A stretch of 64,000 bases of DNA from Diogma glabrata (GCA_963693315.1 OY856186.1:131343930-131407929); one strand, 5' to 3'. Positions 10,818 to 22,724 are shown, numbered from the stretch's first letter. Program-made: numbers and translations. The notes: a model not told the origin generated them from the sequence alone.

Positions 10818-11992
10818 ATGAAAGGCAATGAATGTCTTGCGTCGTTTGAACTTTGGTGTATTTCAATATCCTCCGATCAATATAGATATTTTATAACGAA
10901 CAAAATTTCATGGTGTTGCCCGAAATGCTACTATGAGAAATTGTCTTCTACAAATAAGGTTGTTTGTACACTTTCCGATGGTGTAGAGGAATTGAAATCT
11001 AACCTTCAAAGTGTTCTTAAAAATGTTAATGAAATCTCAGCTCGAGTGGCTGGAATTCACCAAGAAATGATTGCTCGTGTAGAAGACGTTCAAAAATGCT
11101 ATAATGCTGCTCATAAACGCATAAATTTGATAGAATCTGAAAACTTGTCAAACTATATAAGGATACATGGAATATGCCATATTTATAAAGAAGATCAAGA
11201 CGTGCTAAGACTACTACTTAATGATATGCTAGGAGTATTAAATATTAAGTTATGCGACACTCAATTTTCGATATCACGGAACAAAACAACTCATGAAATA
11301 ATGGTTGCCATTTAAGACAAACCTTTGTTGAAGCTTATTTTTGAAAAGTATACTTTACTTTTAGCCAGTGATGCAAATATACATGAAACATTCTTAAATC
11401 ATTAGTTTCCGTAAAACTTGATCAAATGGATGCTACATCTAATAAAATATCAATATCCTTCGAATCAGAGAACAATAGATTAAAAAAACGACTGGAATTT
11501 CTTGAACAGCAATCTTTAGCAAAAGACATTAAAATAACCGGTATTTCCTTTCGGATTGATGAAACATATGACAAGCTACAATCAACGTTCATCAAAATTT
11601 CAGAACAACTCAAAGTTTGTATTTCTATAGCTGATTTCTCTATCCGGCGAATAAAGCAAACACCAATAGTTATCATAACGTTCCGTGATAAAAATTTACG
11701 AGATATGTTGTTTTATAAATACATATCAACTGTCAAGAACTCAAAATCAGCTGGCATTTCTATTTTTCAACAAGATGTCTAACAGTCGCCATCAAATAAG
11801 ATCATGTTTAATGAACATCTATCTAAATCCGTTAGACTTATTTATAATGCTGTACGTGCTTAAAAAAAATTGAATAAAATACACTCATTCTCTGTGCGAG
11901 GCGGAAAAGTGGTCGTAAAAGTTTGTCCTAACGCTGACTGGCTATTTATTCAGTCACTGGAAGATCTACACTTCTTACTAAATAGCAATTAG
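10818..11992 (+). pseudogene. LINE ORF1 remnant (PHD-like finger, coiled coil, nucleic-acid-binding domains)
   Basis: The first frame (10818-11315) starts inside a PHD-like finger, seen as SWCCPKC, followed by a long helical region and a domain beginning NYIRIHGICHIYKE. After a stop a second frame (11426-11782) continues in coiled-coil style (ENNRLKKRLEFLEQQ) into another KITGI-type domain. A shifted frame from ~11800 carries a C-terminal segment with VRGGKVVVKVCPNADW and a stop at about 11990. ORF1 proteins of CR1/L2-type LINEs bind nucleic acid in the transposition RNP. At least two lesions separate the pieces. Bases 11993-12241 are the non-coding gap to ORF2. Confidence 0.75.
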
Positions 11993-12241
11993 TTACCAAT
12001 CAATATTTTTTCCAACTTTAATGAATTTACATAACTATTATTTGCATAACTACTTCGAATTATTTTTCTGAATTTTGCTTTCTAATTTGAAACTTCTTAA
12101 TTTTTGTGAATTTATATCTTATTTTTCTTTTGTTAAATTGTTTAAGGGAGTTATAATTTTTTGTAAGATAAACTTAAATTTATATTATATAATTAACTAA
12201 ACTAAACCATTCAAAAATTTTATCGCGTTCTCGTTTAAAAT

Positions 12242-15200
12242 TTGCTACTTCACTTCAGAAACATGCCTAGAATTGTGACTCAAAGAACATCAAACTCATT
12301 GAACTCTGTGAACTTAACCAACGTTGTCCTTAGATCTGCTTTTAAGGATAATTTAAACCTCCTTAATTCCTGTCATTTTAATAGCCAAAGCATTTATACC
12401 AAAGCCACTAATAAAATCAATGAAGTTCGGAATATTCTGAAGGATGCACCAGTTATTGCGATAGGCGTATCTGAAACATGGTTAAAACCTTATATAAATA
12501 ATAAACTTGTGGAAATACAAGGATATAATATATTTCGCAATGATCGAATCAAGCGTAGAGGAGGAGGTGTCGCCGTTTGTATTCGGAAAGGAATAAAGTG
12601 TTTTGTCGTAGGAAAATCAGTGGAAATATCTGGAACGGGTTTGAGCTGTAAGCAAACTTTAAGTTTACATGAATATTGCGTTTCTGGAATAGAGTTTATT
12701 TTCCTTGAAATTCATGTACCGGAAAATTCTTTTTGACGTTGTTTATAACCCAGATAGTAAATAATTTTACACTAGAACCGGTTTCAATAGTGTTCTTGAT
12801 AACTTATTGCCCCAATATAATGATGTGATTATTACTGGTGACTTTAACACCAATTTACTCATGTCCACCCCTATATCTAATGACTTCACTGATCTCTTGA
12901 TTGAGTATGGGCTGGTAAATCTATCTCAAAGTGCAACACATTTCACTAAAACATCATCATCATTGCTTGATCTTGTCATTGTAAATGATACTTCAAAAAT
13001 CTTAAAATATAACCAAGTTGATGTTCCTGGTATTTTTAAGCATGATATGGTTTTTGGTACCTACAATATTGAAGTTACTCAGACTAGCAATAACTACAGT
13101 TTTCGAGATTATAGAAATATCAACATGGATGATGTCGTTAATAAAATATTATCACAACCATGGGAAAAGTTTTATAACTTAAGTAATTCTGATGATTTGC
13201 TAAATTTCTTTAATACAACTATAAAGAAAATTTACGATGAAACTGTGCCGGTTAAAGAAGTAGTTATTAAAACGGAAATAAACCCTTGGTTCAATGATTC
13301 TATTCGGGCAGCTATGGCTCTTAGAGACAATGCTTATCGAATATGGATCAGGACGAGAGATCAGGAAAATTTCATTACATTCAAATCGCTACGAAATAGA
13401 GTTAATTTCTTATCTAAATGTGCTAAGAAAGATTATATGAAAAAATTCATTAATCCAAATTTGCCAGCGAAAGAAGTTTGGAAACGAATCAAAGGGACTG
13501 GAATTAGATCTCATGACCGGCAACATATTTCTTTCTCTCCAAATGATATCTCTCCAAATGATACACAGTTTGCTTCAAATTGTGTTAATAGTACAATACA
13601 AATTGGCTCAGATACGTACACACCTAATAACAATTTACCCAGCAATAATTTGCCTAAAAATAGCTTTTCGTTTTACAGTGTTTGCACCCTTGATACGATT
13701 AATGCCATCAAATCCATTAAATCCAACGCTATAGGCTTTGATGAAACTCCTCTTAAATTTATAAAACTTTGTCTACCCATTGTTGCGCCTTTCATAACCC
13801 ATATATTTAATTTCATACTCACTACATCCCAATTTCCTAGCATCTGGAAAGTAGCCCAGATCATCCCTATTCCTAAAAAGTCAAATCCAAAATCTGTAAA
13901 AGATCTCAGGCCAATTAGTATCTTGTGCGCTCTCTCTAAAGCTTTTGAGATTATTGTTAAAAACCAAATTGATGCACACATCAAACGCTATAAGCTGATG
14001 TCGACCTTTCAATCTGGTTTCCGTAAAGGGCATAATACGCAAACAGCACTTTTAAAGGTTGCAGATGATATTATAATGTCACTAGATAAGAAAAAAGTCT
14101 CTATTCTAGTTTTACTAGATTTTTCTAAAGCATTTGAATATAATAATAAAATCATAAAATATTACTAAAAAAATCATCTGATAAATTTAATTTTACCTCG
14201 AGTGCTCTACGTCTTATATCATCCTATCTACATAAGCGTTGTCAAAGTGTTACGTTGGACAATCTAATTCCCGATTTCTTATATATTAGTTCAGGTGTTC
14301 TTCAAGGTTCTGTGCTGGGTCCTCTGCTTTTTTCATGATACATTAATGACGTGCCATTGGTATTAAAATTTTGTAAAATACATTTATATGCTGATGATGT
14401 ACAAATTTACACAGACGGACTAGCGAATAATATACCGAGTATTGTCTCAAAAATTAACCAGGATTTGAAAAGCATATTAGAGTGGGCGTATCGCAATGAT
14501 TTAGCTCTAAACGCTTGTAAAACTGTATCTATACTATTTAGTATAACAAATAATCACTACCACAGAACACATGCTCCATCTATTCGACTGGGTAATAAAT
14601 TGACTCCGTTTTCTGAATCTTCACGGAATCTGGGTGTAATTTTTGACTAACAATAAAATTGGAATGTGCAAGTCTCCTCAAATTGTTCTAAAGTTTATTC
14701 TTGTCTACAGAGTCTTTGGCCGTCTTCATCTTTCACAACAGTTAGTCTTAGGAAAAAACTGTTTAAATCACTAATTCTGCCACAATTTACCTATTGCTCA
14801 TCACTTCTTGGTAACCTTAGCGCAGGAGGATATTGCAAGTTACATAGGGCTTTCAACGCTTGCATTCGATATGTCTTCCATTTGTCTCGTTTTTGTTCTC
14901 TTTCACGTTTTAAAACATCTTTTCTTGGTTGTTCTTTGAAGTGCTATTTAAATTACCTTCTGTGTGTATCAATATATAAGCTAATTACCACCAAAACCCC
15001 TAATTATTTATATGATAAGTTACATCTTAGGCATCGAAGAAGTTCAAGGCTAAACCATGTTACGCTACCTATAAACCACTACAAAACATAAACCACTATA
15101 CCACTGTACCACTACAAAAAATAAATCATTTTTTGTTTATGGGTTGTCTCTTTTCAATAAACTCTCTCCAGATATACGGGCTGCTACATCGTTGAAACGA

Positions 15201-15248
15201 TTTAAGGAAAAGTGCTTTGATGTTCTTTGTTGCATGGAAGGGATATAG
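12242..15248 (+). pseudogene. LINE ORF2 remnant: endonuclease and reverse transcriptase
   Basis: The endonuclease spans ~12360-13070: NSQSI, SETWL, RGGGVAV in one frame (to 12736), then in the next GDFNTN, a SSSLLDLVI segment and KHDMVFG, which carry the usual catalytic Asp, Asn and His. The RT begins ~13300 with KDLRPIS, FQSGFRKGH and VLLDFSKAFE, and that frame stops at 14168. After a break the LQGSVLGPLLF segment and the intact YADD box follow (14390-14401), then a thumb-like region in a third frame to 15091 and a C-terminal piece (LSPDIRAATSLKRFKEKCF) to 15248. Catalytic motifs are present but spread over at least four frames, so the enzyme cannot be made as one protein. The 3' UTR runs from 15249 to the tail. 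Confidence 0.85.
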
Positions 15249-15469
15249 TTTTAAATAAAATTGGAACGTTTAATAATGTCTTTGTTGTTTATCAGTGAAT
15301 TCCATATAAAATTAATTTTTTGCTTAAGTTAATTGAAATTGAGTTTTGCTTGAGTTAATCTATAATAATTTTCTACATATATGTGCACCAAAAAAGGCTA
15401 GGCCTTATGTATATATAATTTTAATTTAATAAATAAATAAAATAAATAAATAAAACACAAACAAAAAAT

Positions 15470-15740
15470 TGTTGTCTCTAAAACAACCCTGTTTGGATCC
15501 AAAGACCTAAACATTATCGCTCTAGAGGCTCCGTTGGACACCATCTTGTAGTGGGAAGTTTGTCTGGTAGACCGTGAAAGTCTACCAGTTGGTCACGCAC
15601 GCCAATAACCCTGCCGCTAGCTCATTGAGCGAAGGTTCTATTGACCAACCGCAGAACAAGAAAATTTAAACAAAATAAAACGCGTGCCTCAAAGCACCAC
15701 CCAGGATCTCCAGAAGTGAGATCTGCCATGGCACAACTCT
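15470..15740 (+). ncRNA. Folded island after the LINE insertion (part of the A-rich locus)
   Basis: Perfect helices are dense here: CTGGTAGAC/GTCTACCAG (15564-15572/15580-15588, 7-nt loop); TTGGTCA/TGACCAA (15589-15595/15642-15648), which encloses CGCT/AGCG (15615-15618/15628-15631); GTGCC/GGCAC (15684-15688/15730-15734), which encloses GATCTC/GAGATC (15705-15710/15718-15723). TTTGGATCCAAA at about 15489 is a 12-bp palindrome. No coding frame is present. Before the LINE landed this island was about 30 bp from the end of module copy 2. Homology to copies 1 and 2 is not clear by eye. Confidence 0.45.
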
Positions 15741-15939
15741 CCCTATAATCTTTACACTAACAATTCATACTTATTCACTGTGGTTTTTTTTTAATCATTA
15801 TGTTATATCAACCTTAATAATAAATGTTCTATGTTACCTTTTATCTCAATTATCCTGTAGACCTTTATCGGATGCTAGGCAGATTGATAGGATTACTACA
15901 TATATGAATAATCCACTCCACGCTAGTATATAATAAAAT

Positions 15940-16070
15940 TTAGGCACCAAAACTCTATTTGACTACCTACGGTTTATAATGAGGTAGCACAGTTTTGACA
16001 ACGGACCCGAAATGTGCTATTAGGCAATACGTAATAGCGCTCCGTCATTGACCTGGAAGGGTCACTGCAT
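15940..16070 (+). ncRNA. Second folded island downstream of the LINE
   Basis: Nested helices CAAAACT/AGTTTTG (15948-15954/15991-15997) enclose CTACCT/AGGTAG (15963-15968/15982-15987). They are followed by GCTATT/AATAGC (16016-16021/16033-16038) and TGACC/GGTCA (16049-16053/16060-16064). The stretch 15741-15939 before it is AT-rich with no feature. From 16090 to 16520 the DNA is AT-rich without gene or repeat. Confidence 0.4.
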
Positions 16071-16739
16071 TTTATTTCCATACACTTCTAACACGGAAAT
16101 CGAAATTCAAAAACAAAAACCATTTTCCACTGGATATTTTTATTAAAAAACAAATATAATTTTCCACGTGTTTTTTTATTTAATTATTTAGATTTGCTTT
16201 TTTTTCGACAACTTATGGTATTTACTTTTTCCTTTTGTTGAAACTATAATAACTTTCACCTTTTATTAATATCTAACCATAAACAGAACTAAACAAACTT
16301 TGATAATACTAATTTCTAAGATTTAAATTAAGTTGGCATAATTTTTAGTGGCTTTTGTCTGGCCAACATTTAAACTTTAAAACAATAAAACAACCACTTC
16401 AGTTCCTCCCGACTCACTATCCAACTCACAATAAAAAAAAACTCCAGAATTAAAAAACACCACTTCTCGTTGTCACTTGCCAAACCCCAACTAACTAGTT
16501 TAAAAAAAAAACAATTAAAAATATTGCGACGCTGATGCATAGGCTGACATCCCCACAGCTCTGGAAACATAATGTTCTGGATATATAATGAGCTAATATC
16601 CATAAAATACTTTAATTAAAAGCTAACCAATATTATGGACTTCGTAGTTCTAATAATAAAAATATTAAAGCAGACAGTAGTATCCCAACAAACATAAATT
16701 CTGTTGTACGAGAAAAAGTAAACAAAATTTTTATCGGAA

Positions 16740-18260
16740 GTGACAAAGCGGAAGTTAGGATGCAGAACTGTTGTAAACCGTACTAAATGTGTATGTACCA
16801 AATTTCATCCAACTCGATTATCAGGTACAGAAGTTATTGAGCTTCCAAAATAACAGGTGCTCCAGGGACCCCCTACCACTTTGTTCACTATCGCTAAAAA
16901 AAACTAATCAGTTCTTTGCCATACATGTTTGCATTTTTTTCCAAAGTGTCATCAAAATTGGTTCACGAACGAATGCAGTGTGCTCCCAACAAACATTGAA
17001 AAAATGATGACACAGTAAATAGGTGTTCGGGAGACCACGTACCACTTATCCCAATATTGTCCAAAAACTAATCGGTTCCTTGTCATTTAAGTTTCCATCT
17101 TTTTCCAAAGTGTCATTAGAATTTATTAATGAATGAAGTCTGTATGCTCCCAACAAACTTTAAAAACAAAGTGTGAAAAGTCAGCAGTTGTATGGTGGAC
17201 CCCCCCGCCACTTTGATCAATGTGTCCCAAAACATAATAATTATCTTTTTACACTAATTGGAACTCTATTCCATAAGTTTCATCATAATCACTTCATTAT
17301 TGTAGGCTGTAGTGTGCATATAGACACTGAAAAAACTTAAAAAAAGTACAAAAAAAATTTTTTTTACCGGAAGTGAAAAACCGGAAGATGGGATTCAAAA
17401 CTATTTTAACCCGTACTACATACTCATGTACCAAGTTTCATCCAATTCGCTTATCAGGTACAGATGTTATAGAGCTTTCAAAAAAACAGGTGCTCCAGGG
17501 ACCCCCCACCACTTTGTTCACTATCGCTCAAAAACTAATCAGTTCTTTGCCATACATGTTTGCATCTTTTTCCAAAGTGTCATCAAAATTCGTTCACGAA
17601 CGAATGCTCTGTGCTCCCAACAAACATTGAAAAAAGTGTGACACATTAAACAGGTGCTCGGGAGGACCACCACCACTTACTCCAATATTATCCACAAACT
17701 AATCAGTTCTTTGTTACTTAGGTCTCCATCTTTTTCCAAAGTGTCATTAAAATAAATTAATGAATGAAGTCTGTATGTTCCCAACAAACTTAAAAAACAA
17801 AGGGTGAAAAGTCAGCATTAGTATGGTAGACCCCCCACCACTTTGATCAATGTGTCCCAAAACAAGATAATTTTCTTTTCACACTAATTGGAACCCTATT
17901 CCATAAGTTTCATCATAATCACTTCATTATTGTAGGCTGTAGTGTGCATAAAGACACTGAAAAAACTTCAAAAAAGTCCAAAAAATTTTTTTTACCGGAA
18001 GTGAAAAACCGGAAGTTAGGATGCAGAACTATTTTAAAATGTACTACATACTCAGGTACCAAGTTTCATCCAATTCGCTTATCAGGTACAGAAGTTATAG
18101 AGCTTTCAAAAAAACAGGTGCTCCAGGGACCCCCCACCACTTTGTTCACTATCACTCAAAAACTAATCAGTTCTTTGTCATACATGTTTGCGTCTTTTTC
18201 CAAAGTGTCATCAAAATTCATTCACGAATGAATGTTTTATGCTCCCAACAAACATAAAAA
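16740..18260 (+). repeat. ~625-bp higher-order repeat array, left arm
   Basis: About 2.4 units in the plus sense. Each unit is itself built of three related ~200-bp submonomers, recognised by a CCCCCCACCACTTTG-like word, AAAACTAATCAGTTCTTTG, TTTTTCCAAAGTGTCAT, and an end in CTCCCAACAAAC or GTAGGCTGTAGTGTGC. A pair of ACCGGAAGT words starts each unit. The submonomers have diverged from one another more than the units have, which is a higher-order organisation. Confidence 0.8.
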
Positions 18261-18687
18261 CTTTGTGGAAAAAACCACCTGTTGTATGGTGGACCCCCCA
18301 ACCCTTTATCCAATGTGCTCCAAAAGCTGATAAAACTTGGGTGGGTGAGTTTTCTGCATAGGATCTTGATGAAACTTTGGCAAATGATACAGGTTCACTT
18401 GAAAATAGAAGATCTGGATTCATTTTAAATTTGGACAAAATGGCGGGGGGTCTCCCGAACACCTCTAAGTTTAAATCTTGAATAACTTCTGATCCCGAGC
18501 TATGATCTTATTGAAACTTAGTATATAAGGTTTAAATACTGTTTCCAATACTTCTGCATACCAACTTCCGGTTTGTCACTTCCGGTTAAAAAGTTTTTTT
18601 TTCAGGTGTTTATCCCTACTGTAGCCTACAATTACCAATCGATTTCCATGAAACGTTGCGAAAAGCTTTTAAATAACATGAGAAAGA

Positions 18688-20990
18688 TTTTATCAGCTTT
18701 TGGAGCACAGTGGATAAAGGGTTAGGGGGTCCACCATACAACAGGTGGTTTTTTCCACAAAGTTTTTATGTTTGTTGGGAGCATAAAACATTCATTCGTG
18801 AATGAATTTTGATGATACTTTGGAAAAAGATGCAAACATGTATGACAAAGAACTGATTAGTTTTTGAGCGATAGTGAACAAAGTGGTGGGGGGTCCCTGG
18901 AGCACCTGTTTTTTTGAAAGCTCTATAACTTCTGTACCCGATAAGCGAATTGGATGAAACTTGGTACATGAGTATGTAGTACGGTTTAAAATAGTTCTGC
19001 ATCCCAATTTTCGGTTTTTCACTTCCGGTAAAAAAAATTTTTTTGTACTTTTTTGAAGTTTTTTCAGTGTCTTTATGCACACTACAGCCTACAATAATGA
19101 AGTGATTATGATGAAACTTATGGAATAGGGTTCCAATTAGTGTGAAAAGATAATTATCATGTTTTGGGACACATTGATCAAAGTGGTGGTCTACCATACA
19201 AATGCTGACTTTTCACACTTTGTTTCTTAAGTTTGTTGGGAGCATACAGACTTCATTCATTAATTTATTTTAATGACACTTTGGAAAAAGATGGAGACTT
19301 AAGTAACAAAGAACTGATTAGTTTGTGGATAATATTGGAATAAGTGGTGGGGGTCCTCCCGAGCACCTGTTTAATGTGTCACACTTTTTTCAATGTTTGT
19401 TGGGAGCACACAGCATTCGTTCGTGAACGAATTTTGATGACACTTTGGAAAAAGATGCAAACATGTATGGCAAAGAACTGATTAGTTTTTGAGCGATAGT
19501 GAACAAAGTGGTGGGGGGTCCCTGGAGCACCTGTTTTTTTGAAAGCTCTATAACTTCTGTACGTGATAAGCGAATTGGATGAAACTTGGTACACGAGTAT
19601 GTAGTACGGTTTACAATAGTTTTGCATCCCAACTTCCGGTTTTCACTTCCGGAAAAAAAATTTTTTTTGTACTTTTTTGAAGTTTTGTCAGTGTCTTTAT
19701 GCACACTACAGCCTACAATAATGAAGTGATTATGATGAAACTTATGGAATAGGGTTTCAATTAGTGTGAAAAGATAATTATCATCTTTTGGGACACATTG
19801 ATCAAAGTGGCGGGGGGTCTACCATACAAATGCTGACTTTTCACACTTTGTTTTTTAAGTTTGTTGGGAGCATACAGACTTCGTTCATTAATCAATTTTA
19901 ATGACACTTTGGAAAATGCTGGAGACTTAAGTAACAAAGAACTGATTAGTTTTTGGATAATATTGGAATAAGTGGTGGGGGTTCTCCCGAGCACCTGTTT
20001 AATGTGTCACACTTTTTTCAATGTTTGTTGGGAGCACACAGCATTCGTTCGTGAACGAATTTTGTTGACACTTTGGAAAAAGATGCAAACATGTATGGCA
20101 AAGAACTGATTAGTTTTTGAGCGATAGTGAACAAAGTAGTGGGGGGTCCCTGGAGCACCTGTTTTTTTTAAAGCTCAATAACTTCTGCACCTGATAAGCG
20201 AATCTGATGAAACTTGGTACATGAGTATGTAGTACGGTTTAAAATAGTTCTGCATCCCAACTTCCGGTTTTTTACTTCCGGTAAAAAAAATTGTTTTGTA
20301 CCTTTTTAAAGTTTTGTCAGTGTCTTTATGCACACTACAGCCTACAATAATGAAGTGATTATGATGAAACTTATGGAATAGGGTTCCAATTAGTGTGAAA
20401 AGATAATTATCATCTTTTGGGACACATTGATCAAAGTGGCGGGGGTCTACCATACAACTGCTGACTTTTCACACTTTGTTTTTAAAGCTTGTTGGGAGCA
20501 TACAGATTTCATTCAATAATCAATTTTAATGGCACTTTGAAAGATAAAGACTTTATTGACAAAGAATTGACTAGTTTTTAGACAATATTGGGATAAGTGG
20601 TGGGGTCCTCCCGAACACCTGTTTATTGTTTCAATGTTTGTTGGAAGCATAAAACATTCGTTCGTTAAGTTATTTTGATTACACTTTGCAAAAAGATGCA
20701 AATATGTATGGCAAGGAACTGATTAGTTTTTTTTAGTGATAGTGAACAAAGTGGTAAGGGGTCCTCCAAGCACCTGTTATTTTGGAAGCTCAATAGCTTC
20801 TGTACCTGATAATCGAGTTGGATGAAATTTGGTACATACACATTTAGTACGGTTTACAACAGTTCTGCATCCTAACTTCCGCTTTGTCACTTCTGATAAA
20901 ATTTTTTTTACTTTTTCTCGTACAACAGAATTTATGTTTACTACTGCCTGCTTTAATATTTTTATTATTAGAACTACGAAGTCCATAATA
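18688..20990 (-). repeat. ~625-bp higher-order repeat array, right arm
   Basis: About 3.5 units in the opposite sense to the left arm, with the same three-submonomer organisation. Unit-to-unit differences are mostly point changes (for example GTACGTGATAAG at 19560 against GTACCTGATAAG elsewhere). Confidence 0.8.
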
Positions 20991-21100
20991 TTGGTTAGCT
21001 TTTAATTAAAGTATTTTATGGATATTAGCTCATTATATATCCAGAACACTATGTTTCCAGAGCTGTGGTGAAGTCAGCCTATGCATCAGCGTCGCAATAT

Positions 21101-21250
21101 TTTTTTTTGGCTGTTTAGATAGAGGATGGTCCAAAACAAAAGAAAAAATAAAATTTGGGGTATGTAAGATTTTTTTTTTCACGATAGATTGCATTACTTC
21201 ACACAATTTAAAATTGTGGCGAAGTAAAAAAATACAATTTATTCTCAATT
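21101..21250. repeat. Terminal hairpin module adjoining the foldback element
   Basis: The segment beginning GGCTGTTTAGATAGAGGATGG and ending in CTTCACACAATTTAAAATTG with its partner arm GTGGCGAAG reappears inverted at 59466-59585, where it forms the left end of another array copy. It ends in a ~14-bp-armed hairpin. It is missing at the left end of the 16521 element and in the 25.5-kb copy, so it is either a true terminus lost elsewhere or a separate small element. Confidence 0.55.
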
Positions 21251-21973
21251 TTTTTTTTCATCTATATATATAAAATTGAAAGTATGTATGTTTGTCGTTT
21301 ATGCATTAATAAACCATTCATCCGATCATCATGAAACTTTGGGAAGTTGTTGTGTACACTTGCGCATAGGTAACAAGCAAATTTATTTTTTGAATGGAAC
21401 CCCAGGACCATTATAATTATCTTAAGGGGTTCTGCCTAAATGTTGATAATAATTTAATTTGATTTTTCTTTAAATATCGTTTTATACGGTTAGATTCCTT
21501 TGATCAATTTTTTTGTTGAACATAATTTAATGAATTTGAAAAACGAAAGTATAATCTGAAACAATTACATGTGTATTTGTATATCAAAACTATATGTATT
21601 TGAATTAAACACATAATGATGTTACAAATTTTATCATCTATACAATGTGTTATTGTTATTGGTTATAAACTAGATATGTTATTGGTTTGCAATTGGATGT
21701 AATGCATGTTTCTTCAACTAAGAAAGATAGTTGGTAACATCGCTTAAAAGCTCAAAATTACAAAATGGAATTCGCACAAATACTATACAAAGAAGCATAG
21801 CTTATGTATAATCAAACATGAATAGCAAGTATGATAAACAAACTAATTAAAAATGTTGCCCTTAGCCGGCAACACGTTTGCAATAGTGATTTGCAAATAG
21901 TTACAATGCATTAATACCAATGAATTTATAATATATGCCCGCCCGCGGGAACATATGTAAAATATAAAATTTT

Positions 21974-22663
21974 GGATCTATGGTTGTGACAAAGCGGCCT
22001 ACTTTAGTACCTGCTATTGGCAAATCAGTTAACGTAAGATATCGTATACTACCGATAATGGCAGTAAGATATCAATTATATTAAGGAGATAAGTGATATT
22101 TTAGGTGTGCTGGCGGATGTACTTTTTTCAATCAACGATAGTACCCCTAGTCTTAGTTATGGATTATTCTTTGACGATAACGCTCTATTTTTGGGTAGGT
22201 GTTGGGTAGTAGGAATTACAATGTGTGTCACAACAACACATAAGAACATGCTTTCTAAGGTGTTGATGAACGTAATTTTTTTACTTTTTAAAAGAATGAA
22301 CTTTTTGCTTGCTCGAACAAATGAGCTTCCATATAATTATTATATATGCTGGCTTGGGGTAAACAATGCGTTATATGATCTTGGTATATGCTTCTAGCAC
22401 TAGGATAATTAGGAACCTAATTTTAGCTTTGTTCCTGCAAATTTGAAAAAAAAAAGTATATTGTTTTTATTTCCTCCATCCTATCATAAAATATTGCCCT
22501 AAATAGGACATTATTATGTGAAAGGATTTATTATTAAGTTTTCCATTCTTTAAAAATAATATAAAAAAAAGAAATTTGCGTCCATCAACGTCTTAAAAAG
22601 CATTATGTTGTAGAACCTAGGTCTTTAAAGGTTTATATGTGTTGTTGTGACACATATTGTAAT
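21974..22663 (+). repeat. Dispersed structured module, copy B (inside Helitron 1)
   Basis: Matches 7367-7961. CTGCTATTG (22011-22019) faces TAATGGCAG (22056-22064), so pairing is kept through two G-T wobbles. Compared with copy A it has an extra ~90-bp block starting ATTACAATGTGTGTCACAAC near 22217, which is the inverted counterpart of its right end (TGTGTTGTTGTGACACATAT). The module therefore ends in inverted repeats like a MITE. Confidence 0.65.
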
Positions 22664-22724
22664 TTCAAATATGTCACATATTTTGAAACTGCACAAACTT
22701 TTTTGAACTTCGGTGAAAAAGATT

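Larger units (their letters stand above)
10803..15452 (+). mobile_element. 5'-truncated non-LTR retrotransposon, CR1/L2-like
   Basis: A LINE with ORF1 and an ORF2 carrying an AP-type endonuclease and a reverse transcriptase, ending in an AAATA-type microsatellite tail (15428-15452). It is flanked by the direct repeat AAACACAAA (10794-10802 and 15453-15461), a plausible target-site duplication although low in complexity. The 5' end cuts into the PHD-like finger of ORF1, so it is 5'-truncated. A PHD-like ORF1, this endonuclease type and the motif wording of the RT fit the CR1/L2/Daphne group; the exact clade is not settled. Several stops and frameshifts make it non-autonomous. Confidence 0.85.
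16521..21100. mobile_element. Foldback-like element: inverted arrays of a ~625-bp repeat
   Basis: The left arm (16521-18335) is the inverted counterpart of the right arm (18688-21100). The outer ~220 bp of both arms match (ATATTGCGACGCTGATGCAT on the left, its complement on the right). Moving inward each arm is a tandem array with a period of about 625-630 bp, measured between repeated GTAGGCTGTAGTGTGCAT words at 17302 and 17932 and their complements at about 19077, 19701 and 20330. The arms are unequal (about 1.8 and 2.4 kb). The loop between them (18336-18687) is a single diverged copy. The layout is like Foldback-type elements, whose arms are also arrays, but no transposase is present and no target duplication was found. 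Frames through it are repeat artefacts. Confidence 0.75.

Noticed and set aside
16789..20701. Many frames of 60-143 residues on both strands in the array
   Set aside because: They repeat with the ~625-bp unit in both senses, match no protein and are by-products of repetition.
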